Part shown: positions 15,431-22,146 of the stretch, piece by piece | Position numbering within the stretch: position 1 is the first letter of the stretch | Layout of the letters: each line of letters starts with the position of its first letter | IMG/VR virus record: IMGVR_UViG_3300032238_000673 | Location: 1 to 32,673 of that record | Origin: a virus | Strand: one strand, 5' to 3' | DNA: 32,673 bases | Translations under genes and position numbers: made by a program | Notes under the pieces: model-generated | Database searches by the model: none | The model's input: only the letters and a program-made list of their open reading frames with translations | What the model was told of the DNA's origin: nothing

Positions 15431-17122
15431 TTATTCTTCATCTGGCACACGACGCTGGGCGAACCTTGCTCCGTATGCTTTGCTTACCAATTTATTTGCC
15501 AACTCGCCTTCGATTGGGTCAACTGCCCCAACACCCGGCATTGGTCCTGCTCCCGCAGAACCTCCTGTTGAAGATACATTAGCACCTCCAGCAGAAGCCA
15601 TTTCGGGACCACCGGGTCCCGGGATCATGCCTGTAACCATCATTACGGCTTGACTAATTTGCGCACGAAGCATGTCAAGAGCGCCTTGGTCTAGGGCGTC
15701 ATCTTGCAGTTCGTCAAAAATTTCTGCCATTTTTTCGTTGGCAAACTCTTCACCAAGGATGCGCAAAGCGCCTTTCTTGGACTCAAGACCAAGAGCCATT
15801 TTGGCTTGTACTTCATTGAGTTTGATAAGTTGATCAACTGGCAAAGGCTCAGGCCAGTGGATCGTTGTTTTATACGTTGTTGGATCAAATGGGTCAAGTT
15901 GTGGCAACTGCCCCGGCTCTAGGTCAGCCGCTTTACTTGGGTCGTACTGAAGCATTTGTGGCTCAAACACTGCCGCTGTACGGATAATAATTTCATTTAC
16001 TTTTTCAATACCTTTAGTAAAGTGAACCTTTTTCATCATAAAACGGTTCATCATTGGTTGATATTGAATAGCCAGAGCCACACCAGATGTGTTGGATACT
16101 GGCTGGAATTGACCAAGTGCTGTTTCAGGAACACCTGTAATTTCGTGCATCGTTCGTTTAAGGAACGTGATGTACTCCAAAGCACCTGACATTTCGCCAC
16201 GGGATTCAAGGTTAAATACGCTGGCATCTTTAGGAAGCCCAGCCCAAACTTTTTTAGGTCCACGCTCTAGTTGAGAAGCCTTGGCACCTGTGATGATTGT
16301 TACCGGCGCTGCGTGGTAGTTGATGATGTCAGAGACTTCCACCATCTTTTCATTAAGTTCACGATTGAGAGGAATAATATCCCATATATCACTTTGCCCC
16401 CAAGGCGATGAAGAAATAGAAGTGTTCTGAATGTGAACAATTGGGATAATTCCAAGAGCGTTTTCGTACTGGTCAATTAACTCATCATTGATAAATTGTT
16501 GAACCATGTCGTCAGAAAGAATTTCCGTGAAGGTGTAAACCTGACGTGTACCTTCTGGAGATGTTCCCCAGAAACGGTATTTAAGTTTAAAGCGGAGCAA
16601 ACGATCACGGTCGTGAGGGTGGTACTCAGGAAAACAGTGCGCAGGGTTCAACGGGATAACACGAATGCGTCCTTCATGGGGTACCCCCACGCTGTCAACA
16701 TAAGGCTCTTCATATGCAACTTTGACAAAACAGTCACCAGTTACAGATGCAAGTTGTCCCATTTCCCAAAGAACAAACTGCTTTGAGTTGTGGATATCCC
16801 ATACCTGATGCAAGAGGTGGGGGATGATTGCAGAGTTTTGTTCAGGGCAACGAAATTGTATACCCTTACCAAAACAAAAGTTAGTGATGTAATCCGACAT
16901 AGTGCGGACATAGTTCATGTAGAACTGTGACTCACCCTGTTCACGGCGGTAAGACCAGTGATGGCCTAGATACCAAGCCCATGCTGCTGAGTATCTATTT
17001 AATCGAGGACCGTGTACTTCAAACTCTTCGTCTGCAAGTTCAACAAGTCCAAGAGGGGATATAGCAACAGTGAGGTCACTTGACGACGCTCTATATGATG
17101 GCGACCAAAAGTCCATTGCCAT
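15431..17122 (-). CDS. Portal protein
   Basis: The product has 563 residues. MSDYITNFCFGKGIQF, then LWEMGQLASVTGDCFVKVAYEE, VIPLNPAHCFPEYH, DIWDIIPLNRELNEKMVEVSD and ITGVPETALGQFQPVSNTSG are the ordered motifs of a phage portal. The stretch GVALAIQYQPMMNRFMMKK is the long crown/stem helix region. The C-terminal tail is Gly/Pro/Ala-rich and low complexity. The start codon has an exceptionally complete Shine-Dalgarno match. Position before scaffold and capsid genes agrees. The dodecameric ring would be the DNA entry gate and terminase docking site. Confidence 0.93.
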   Translation of the reverse strand: MAMDFWSPSYRASSSDLTVAISPLGLVELADEEFEVHGPRLNRYSAAWAWYLGHHWSYRREQGESQFYMNYVRTMSDYITNFCFGKGIQFRCPEQNSAIIPHLLHQVWDIHNSKQFVLWEMGQLASVTGDCFVKVAYEEPYVDSVGVPHEGRIRVIPLNPAHCFPEYHPHDRDRLLRFKLKYRFWGTSPEGTRQVYTFTEILSDDMVQQFINDELIDQYENALGIIPIVHIQNTSISSSPWGQSDIWDIIPLNRELNEKMVEVSDIINYHAAPVTIITGAKASQLERGPKKVWAGLPKDASVFNLESRGEMSGALEYITFLKRTMHEITGVPETALGQFQPVSNTSGVALAIQYQPMMNRFMMKKVHFTKGIEKVNEIIIRTAAVFEPQMLQYDPSKAADLEPGQLPQLDPFDPTTYKTTIHWPEPLPVDQLIKLNEVQAKMALGLESKKGALRILGEEFANEKMAEIFDELQDDALDQGALDMLRAQISQAVMMVTGMIPGPGGPEMASAGGANVSSTGGSAGAGPMPGVGAVDPIEGELANKLVSKAYGARFAQRRVPDEE

Positions 17123-17125
17123 TTG

Positions 17126-17136
17126 TCATCACCTCC
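17126..17136 (-). promoter_or_regulatory. Near-perfect Shine-Dalgarno for the portal gene
   Basis: The transcript reads GGAGGTGATGA, about as complete a match to the 16S 3' end (anti-SD CACCUCC) as exists, with 9 bases between GGAGG and the ATG at 17122. It supports the chosen portal start (MAMDFW) over the internal ATG two codons later. Such strength is unusual for a low-copy portal protein and may mark the start of the head gene segment. Confidence 0.75.
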
Positions 17137-17180
17137 AATCGGTTAGGTGTAGTTTACACAAAATAATTTACTACGAGACG

Positions 17181-17486
17181 TTATTTAGAAGTCTGTGTAG
17201 GCGCTTTCTTAGCAGCGGCTTTTTTAACAGGTGCTTTCTTCTTTGCAACTTCCGCTGTTACTTCTTCAACTACCGTAGGAAGTTCTTTAGAAGCCTTTGC
17301 AAGAAAAGATGCCTGCGCAGGATCGCCAACTTTGGTGCTTGCCCAAGCAAGACCAGTGATAAGGACAGGCATGATTGCAGCCTGAGCACCGGGGTCAATG
17401 TTGAACTTTGCAAGGAAATAAGCAACTGCGCCTACAGCGGCACCCTTAATTGTTTGGTCGGTTACTTGCGAATCTTTAATAGCCAT
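17181..17486 (-). CDS. Small membrane protein with Lys/Ala tail (holin candidate)
   Basis: The product has 101 residues. Residues about 13-53 contain two modest hydrophobic segments (GAAVGAVAYFLAKF and AAIMPVLITGLAWAST). The C-terminus is very basic and low complexity: AKKKAPVKKAAAKKAPTQ. Two short hydrophobic helices with a cationic tail fit a class II-type holin, although the Lys/Ala/Pro tail also resembles histone H1-like DNA-binding ends. It sits between the Ntn hydrolase and portal genes, away from the endolysin, so holin is only a candidate call. Confidence 0.5.
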   Translation of the reverse strand: MAIKDSQVTDQTIKGAAVGAVAYFLAKFNIDPGAQAAIMPVLITGLAWASTKVGDPAQASFLAKASKELPTVVEEVTAEVAKKKAPVKKAAAKKAPTQTSK

Positions 17487-17498
17487 ACCACAATGATA

Positions 17499-18116
17499 CT
17501 ATTTTTTAGATTCCCGCTCTTGGACAAATGACTGAAAGGGTGATCCTGTATAAGGATCAAACTTACTTGCCACGGTCAGAGCCTTGTTAGCCACACTTTT
17601 AGCCTGTTGAACGGTGGGGTTTTTAGCGCTCATCAAGGCTTGCATAGCCCCCAAGGCATATGAAGACCCAGTGCCAATAGCGTAAATACCTGATGTATCT
17701 GAGGTCCACGAGTAGTCACCATCAATGATGTAAATGGTCCCATGAACAACAACCACGATGGTAGAACCTTGTTCGGCAATATGGGCTGAAGAATCTCGTT
17801 CTGGCATGGCGTAGCCTTGCTCCTCAAACGACGATCTCAATACTGGAACAAATTGCCTTGTAATAAATTGATCCAGTTTTTTACCAATGGCATTAAGCGG
17901 TGGCTTTGGTGGGGTAAAAGCGTGGTGAAGGATATTTATCGCTCTGATGTCCCCAGCCGCCCCTAGTAGGTAATCACCATTAGTAGCAATCTTTGCTGTG
18001 CCAGATCCAAGGGTAGTAATTTGAAATGCCATCCCAGACTCATCAAAAGACGAGACTCTAGAATCTGTGCAAATTACAGCATAGGTATCCCCTTGGATAC
18101 CAACAATGGTGGTCAT
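17499..18116 (-). CDS. Proteasome-like Ntn-hydrolase (20S beta/HslV-type protease)
   Basis: I place the start at the ATG at 18116, in an ATGA overlap with the metallophosphoesterase stop and preceded by AAGGAG, giving 205 residues. Removal of Met exposes MTTIVGI as Thr1, as in HslV. With that numbering Asp17 lies in CTDSR. The Lys33 equivalent is Lys41 in TAKIA, followed at the right distance by GAAGD. The Ser129 region is AIGTGSSYALGAM, and the Asp166 region is KFDPYTGSPF. All hallmark active-site positions seem present, with about eight extra residues before the lysine. A start at 18152 would add a 12-residue propeptide. Neither an ATPase partner nor an alpha subunit is in the window. The role could be virion maturation or host takeover. 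Confidence 0.85.
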   Translation of the reverse strand: MTTIVGIQGDTYAVICTDSRVSSFDESGMAFQITTLGSGTAKIATNGDYLLGAAGDIRAINILHHAFTPPKPPLNAIGKKLDQFITRQFVPVLRSSFEEQGYAMPERDSSAHIAEQGSTIVVVVHGTIYIIDGDYSWTSDTSGIYAIGTGSSYALGAMQALMSAKNPTVQQAKSVANKALTVASKFDPYTGSPFQSFVQERESKK

Positions 18117-19279
18117 GGAGCCGTGTACTCCTTGTTGTGGTACATCGCCCAACCCTCACGGATGGGGATCATTTCAAGGTTAAATTCAGCGTCACCGTCT
18201 TTATAAGTGACTACACAAAGACCCTGTTGCCAGTTTTCGGTAATAGTCATAGGGCGACCATCAAGGTCAATTCCACCTTTAGTGGAAGGCACTACCCCAT
18301 CAACACGGGCAAGACAGCCCGCAGAGGCCGCTAGGATCGTCTTACGTCCGTCGTAATCCTCACGGGTTACTTCCGCCCATTCACGGCGATGGATGTGCCC
18401 ATAGAGCACTGAGGTCTTTTCATTAGCCAAGTACATATGTGCGGTAGAGCCGTTGCTCTTTACACGGGTACCATGGATAACTTTCAACTTCTGATTAATC
18501 CAATAGTATCCAGCAGGGTAGCCGGGGACGTACTTGATATTGAAGTCATCAAAACGACAAAGGAATGGGACTGACAAAACAGGCCAGTTGTCGGGGGTGT
18601 CGCCCCTCTTCAAACCAAAAGAAGCCTTGGCGTTATCTAATGTGTAGTTAACGAGGCGCTCTTCATGGTTACCTGCCAGCCAAACAATCTCAGCATCAGG
18701 GGCAACTGCTCGAAGACGAGCCATCAAGATAGTTGCGTAGTCAATCGCTTTTTGAGTAGTCAGTGCATAAGCAGGGCTAAGGCGATACTTGCCAAACTCA
18801 GCAAAGTCAAGGTTGTCACCATGCATGACTACTTTCGCTGGCTTTAAATCCTTAACCATCGCAACACAGATATCAATTGCTGCTTCATCATGGATGGCTT
18901 CCAACTCTCCAGTTGCATTACGAAAGTAACCAATCTGCATATCAGGAAGTACTACGGCTGTATTCCACTCTGTTTTCTTTGGTGTTTTAGTTACTGCACT
19001 TGTTGGTAACTTAACTGCTGGTCCTTGATTAACGGGGTCCCATTCAGGACCTTCAGCCCACTTAGGAGAAAACTGAATAGCAGCAAGGTCGTGAATTTGT
19101 GCTTCACCCTCTTGGTCTTTAGTTAAAGACTGATAGAGAGATACACGTTTTACAGAACCTATTTCATTAACGTCAATGTTTTGACGATCAAGAATGTCTA
19201 ATAGTTTTCCTAGTGCTTTTGCTTTATTTTCTGGGGCCTTTAGATCATTCAGTAATTCGCTCACAGGGGCAATCTCCAT
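18113..19279 (-). CDS. Calcineurin-like metallophosphoesterase
   Basis: The product has 388 residues, with the phosphoesterase domain from about 105 to 340. Visible metal-site motifs in order: VVLPDMQIG at 109-117, VVMHGDNLDF at 150-159, WLAGNHEERL at 200-209, IHGTR at 268-272 and VLYGHIHRREW at 291-301. The first motif has Gln115 where most members have His (DxH). Members of the family cleave phosphomono- or diesters or nucleic acids; the substrate here is not predictable. It overlaps the preceding gene by 35 bases. A GTG at 19264 with GGAG 9 bases upstream is an alternative, perhaps better, start. It is translationally coupled to the Ntn hydrolase. Confidence 0.88.
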   Translation of the reverse strand: MEIAPVSELLNDLKAPENKAKALGKLLDILDRQNIDVNEIGSVKRVSLYQSLTKDQEGEAQIHDLAAIQFSPKWAEGPEWDPVNQGPAVKLPTSAVTKTPKKTEWNTAVVLPDMQIGYFRNATGELEAIHDEAAIDICVAMVKDLKPAKVVMHGDNLDFAEFGKYRLSPAYALTTQKAIDYATILMARLRAVAPDAEIVWLAGNHEERLVNYTLDNAKASFGLKRGDTPDNWPVLSVPFLCRFDDFNIKYVPGYPAGYYWINQKLKVIHGTRVKSNGSTAHMYLANEKTSVLYGHIHRREWAEVTREDYDGRKTILAASAGCLARVDGVVPSTKGGIDLDGRPMTITENWQQGLCVVTYKDGDAEFNLEMIPIREGWAMYHNKEYTAP

Positions 19280-19541
19280 TTATGTGACGTTGAATAGTGC
19301 TCATACTTATTGAGTATCCGTTTTTGCGTAATGCACCGGTGAGCCATGAAACACTGTAAGCCTTAGACCTACCTTGTCCATCGTCTTCCCGAATTAATTC
19401 AATTGCTCTATCAATTGCTTCTTTGTGTTCTGCATCCATCTTTCCGACGATTACAGACAATTTACATTGACCAACTGAATGTTCAGTTCGGGGTGTTGTC
19501 AACGCTTCTAACAGAGAAGAGCGTTTCTTTTCTTGTGCCAT
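19245..19541 (-). CDS. Small hypothetical protein with HTH-like C-terminus
   Basis: The product has 98 residues. The C-terminal half, VSWLTGALRKNGYSISMSTI followed by QRHINGDCPC, has the spacing of a helix-turn-helix (helix, turn at KNGYSIS, recognition helix MSTIQRHI). This suggests DNA binding, for example a terminase small subunit or regulator, but no family is recognised. It overlaps the phosphoesterase start. No separate small terminase is seen elsewhere, so that role stays possible. Confidence 0.55.
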   Translation of the reverse strand: MAQEKKRSSLLEALTTPRTEHSVGQCKLSVIVGKMDAEHKEAIDRAIELIREDDGQGRSKAYSVSWLTGALRKNGYSISMSTIQRHINGDCPCERITE

Positions 19542-19597
19542 TTGTACCTCTAACGACGTAGGTAATTAACTAAGGCATGAACCTCGTTACGTATCGT

Positions 19598-19617
19598 ATC
19601 ACGAACAAATGCGTGAT
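19598..19617 (-). promoter_or_regulatory. Hairpin in the 85-base gap between small genes
   Basis: The transcribed strand has ATCACG, eight bases, CGTGAT, a perfect 6-pair hairpin. It lies in one of the larger gaps of the window (19542-19626), downstream of the 69-residue gene and upstream of the HTH-like gene. It is followed by a GATACGATACGTAACG stretch with short direct repeats and no U-tract. It may be an RNA processing or attenuation site, or a repressor operator. I cannot assign a promoter with confidence. Confidence 0.35.
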
Positions 19618-19626
19618 GTAAAGGAA

Positions 19627-19836
19627 TTACTTCTTCAAATGCCAGTCAATATGTCCGTCAAGACGATCAGAGACTGAGTCAACACCATCTTGGACTTTGT
19701 TAAGTCTGCGGATAACTTCCCCATGATCAGAGGAGTTTGTTTTCTTCATTGATTTAAATTCTTTAATTGCAATTCCTGAAAGAGTTCCAAAGAGGCCAAT
19801 GCTGGCAACAATGATAGAAGCGATTGCAGGGTCCAT
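19627..19836 (-). CDS. Small holin-like membrane protein
   Basis: The product has 69 residues with one N-terminal transmembrane segment (residues 3-24, IASIIVASIGLFGTLSGIAI), then a charged helix with heptads (VIRRLNKVQDGVDSVSDRL) and the end DWHLKK. One membrane helix followed by a coiled coil is common to small lysis-associated proteins of phages, including DUF2746-type proteins of actinophages. A role as holin or second membrane lysis protein is likely but unproven, and the endolysin is 5 kb away. Confidence 0.6.
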   Translation of the reverse strand: MDPAIASIIVASIGLFGTLSGIAIKEFKSMKKTNSSDHGEVIRRLNKVQDGVDSVSDRLDGHIDWHLKK

Positions 19837-19843
19837 TAAATGT

Positions 19844-21217
19844 TTATGCCATTCCTCGAACGTTTACCCATTGCTCTGCCTGAGCATTGTTTGGGGTGTA
19901 CTTATGGGCGTTTTGACGACCCCATTCGTAAGCAGCGTTTTCCCCATGGGTGTTGAGAATCTTTGAATAATCTTCATTAAATCGTTCAGCAGTAGCCATG
20001 CGAGCAGTTGCAGTAAGGATGTCCATACCACCGGGTCTTCCAAGAAATTCTTCGCCTTCATTAACCATTTCTGGTTCCATTTTTCCAAACTTTTTCTTCA
20101 TTTTTTGATTTCCAGCAGAATCTAGTACAGGTCTTGCAGGTGTTTTAATACCAGCCGCTTTAAGGTCATGTGTGTCACCTGTGTATGCTTGTGACTTTTG
20201 TTGAGCAATAAAAGCACTATGACCGTGCTGTGGGTGGTAGGGGTTTACAAGACCAAGGTCAAAGTTTGAAATCTTTTCTCCTGATAGTTTTCCTTTTTTT
20301 GTACGCATACTTTCGTGTGGTTGAGATGCTTCTCCTCTTGCATTTCTTGAAACTTCTGCGGCACTGGTAGTGGTAATTTTTGTCCCTTTAATAGTTGCTT
20401 TGTGTAAAGCACCAATTTCGTCATTAGACAGTTCTGGGTTTTCCAGAGAAAGACGTCGTGCGTCAATTGCGGTGTCAATGTTTGGCATTGCACCACTCTT
20501 TAAAGACCAGCGTGCTTTAGGGCTACTAATGGCTACGTCTCTACGAACGTCTGCTTCATCAAACCCCGCCGCCTGTGCACGACTACGGATAGCGGTAACT
20601 GACGCTCCTTGTTCATACACAGGGTAGCCAGCCTTATCAAGACCAGTGCGTTGTCCTTCATACCAAGGTGTTAATTGTGCACTGAAGTGGTGGTGCCTGT
20701 TAGACACCATGGCATCGACAACAGATTCAGGGGTAGAGCGTGAACTTAATTTAGATTTTTTTCTAAAATTCGAGTATTCAGGGCGAGTTGCAATATCTGT
20801 AATTCTTTTTTGTAAAGTCTCATTAGCATTTTTATATGTAGGATTTTTTAACCCAGAGGAATACAAATTCATAAAACCACCTTCAGCGGTGGCGGTTGCT
20901 GGAGGTGTTTGCCATTCACGGCGAACAATATTGGCGCTATCCGCCGTGTTTACTCCATCGTTTTTATATTTAAGAATATTGGATAAAGAGACCTTTGCGG
21001 CGTCATCATTTGGGTCAGGTAATGCTAATGGTGTTTTAAAAGAACCACCAAGGGGAGTGCCACTCAATTCTGCTGGCATGCGCATTGTCTCAGGCTCTTT
21101 ACCATAGGCTAGACGAGAAATAAAATCATGTGTTTTATCAGCCTGTTCCATACGAGAGTCAATATGTGTAAGGCTTGCTGACGGCTTGGGTATCAAAACT
21201 TTTTTCTTAGATGCCAT
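19844..21217 (-). CDS. Hypothetical 457-residue protein (possibly DUF7178-related)
   Basis: It begins MASKKKVLIPKPSASL in a TAATG overlap with the upstream gene. The first 150 residues look disordered. Residues 175-360 contain WYEGQR (185-190), AISSPKARW (229-237), KISNFDLGL (315-323) and YTGDTHDLKAAG (345-356). The order WY, then A-x-SP-x-x-x-W, then K-x-x-NF, then TxDTHxxxAA is reminiscent of DUF7178, common in actinobacterial phages and of unknown function. The similarity is distant and made from memory. The C-terminus (ENAAYEWGRQNAHKY) is helical. Large size and position between terminase and portal genes suggest a head-associated or packaging-related protein. Confidence 0.6.
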   Translation of the reverse strand: MASKKKVLIPKPSASLTHIDSRMEQADKTHDFISRLAYGKEPETMRMPAELSGTPLGGSFKTPLALPDPNDDAAKVSLSNILKYKNDGVNTADSANIVRREWQTPPATATAEGGFMNLYSSGLKNPTYKNANETLQKRITDIATRPEYSNFRKKSKLSSRSTPESVVDAMVSNRHHHFSAQLTPWYEGQRTGLDKAGYPVYEQGASVTAIRSRAQAAGFDEADVRRDVAISSPKARWSLKSGAMPNIDTAIDARRLSLENPELSNDEIGALHKATIKGTKITTTSAAEVSRNARGEASQPHESMRTKKGKLSGEKISNFDLGLVNPYHPQHGHSAFIAQQKSQAYTGDTHDLKAAGIKTPARPVLDSAGNQKMKKKFGKMEPEMVNEGEEFLGRPGGMDILTATARMATAERFNEDYSKILNTHGENAAYEWGRQNAHKYTPNNAQAEQWVNVRGMA

Positions 21218-21675
21218 TAAAAGTCGCCACCGTCTTTATTTTCTTTATTTTCTTTGTTTACTTTGTTGTACGCAGAGGTACCACGCTGGCGTTGGCGTGA
21301 AGGATCGCTAGGGCGATTAGGGCGCTTAACACCTTGTGGCTTTTTATCCATGGTGTTGTTCTGTGGCTTAAATAAGTCAAGAGGGTCTTCATACAATTGA
21401 CCTGTTCCAGCAAGGTGACGGTTCATGTCGTAACCACCTTTAGGACCAGCGGGTCGTGGAACATATGGGTTGCGAAACTCAGTACCAAAGTCAGGATGAC
21501 GGTACATTTGCTGGCTCCGGAATTCTTGTCTACGACTACGTAGCATCGGAGCAAAACTGTAACTTAATGCTGCCCCTGCATACACCGGAGCAACGGGGAT
21601 ACCTGACGAGACAGTGTCTGTCAGTTCCCCGTTACCACTAGGTGCTGGAGCGCTGGCTTCGCCTGCGCCTTCCAT
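21217..21675 (-). CDS. Hypothetical protein, 152 residues, disordered
   Basis: The sequence is rich in Pro, Gly, Arg, Asn and Gln, with the C-terminal low-complexity end NKVNKENKENKDGGDF. The middle carries RSRRQEFRSQQMYRHPDF and YVPRPAGPKGGYDMN. No fold or family is visible, and it is probably mostly unstructured. It sits between the 133-residue repeat protein and the 457-residue gene (TAATG overlap). These three genes appear to be a unit following the terminase. Function unknown. Confidence 0.6.
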   Translation of the reverse strand: MEGAGEASAPAPSGNGELTDTVSSGIPVAPVYAGAALSYSFAPMLRSRRQEFRSQQMYRHPDFGTEFRNPYVPRPAGPKGGYDMNRHLAGTGQLYEDPLDLFKPQNNTMDKKPQGVKRPNRPSDPSRQRQRGTSAYNKVNKENKENKDGGDF

Positions 21676-21681
21676 GGCGGA

Positions 21682-22083
21682 TCAGTCGTAAACGACGGTT
21701 GGGTTCGGACGGTTCATGTGACCGCCTGTGTTGTACTCGTACTCGAAGTATGGCATTCCATCTCCGGCAACTGAACCCTGTACAAACTCTGAAAGCACGC
21801 TTGGTGCTTCAATCCATGAAGCCGAGCCAACGTGTACACGCTCTTGCATAGTCTGCATTGCAGGCTTGTAAAGCATTGCTGGGTTGGTGTGGTTCATGCG
21901 TCCGGGAGCCGGTGCTGTGTCCATGTATGCACCTTGTGCAAAGTCGTTTGGAACGTCGGTGTCTGTTGCAACACCTTCTTCAAAACGAAGTGGACCCTTG
22001 TTCATAGGGATGCTTGGAGCAAACCCACGTTCAAACATGGTTGGCGACTTCTCGGGGAACATCGGGGCTGGTGAAATTGGCAC
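21682..22083 (-). CDS. Hypothetical protein with an internal duplication, 133 residues
   Basis: Translation starts at GTG (22083) behind a strong GGAGGAG site. Two copies of a motif are present: DFAQG then GRMNHTNPAMLY (residues 48-72), and EFVQG then GHMNRPNPTVVY (99-132). The pattern is F-x-QG, spacer, G-x-MN-x-x-NP-x-x-x-Y. The DNA behind the two copies is still alike (around 21688-21723 and 21868-21903). It follows the large terminase after a 63-base gap. Pro/Met-rich and probably extended, it could be a minor structural or packaging accessory protein. Function unknown. Confidence 0.6.
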   Translation of the reverse strand: MPISPAPMFPEKSPTMFERGFAPSIPMNKGPLRFEEGVATDTDVPNDFAQGAYMDTAPAPGRMNHTNPAMLYKPAMQTMQERVHVGSASWIEAPSVLSEFVQGSVAGDGMPYFEYEYNTGGHMNRPNPTVVYD

Positions 22084-22146
22084 TATTTACTCCTCCATAA
22101 AGGGGTATTGACTTATTTACAAGGATAGCATTTTTGGAGACACCGT

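Noticed and set aside
17070-17531. Plus-strand ORF of 153 codons spanning the small membrane-protein gene
   Set aside because: Cys/Phe/Arg-rich composition is what the reverse complement of a Lys/Ala-rich gene produces. It spans three minus-strand gene boundaries and all neighbours are minus strand.
18117-18152. Longer N-terminus for the Ntn hydrolase (12-residue propeptide)
   Set aside because: The shorter start forms an ATGA junction with the previous stop, has AAGGAG upstream, and places Thr directly after Met. The propeptide form cannot be excluded but is less economical.
20646-21107. Plus-strand ORF of 153 codons
   Set aside because: It is antisense to the 457-residue gene, with no recognisable domain or ribosome binding site. 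The minus-strand gene is supported by start/stop overlaps on its upstream side.
22084-22146. Promoter in the gap after the terminase gene
   Set aside because: A/T-rich hexamers exist but no well-spaced -35/-10 pair stands out; host sigma preferences are unknown.
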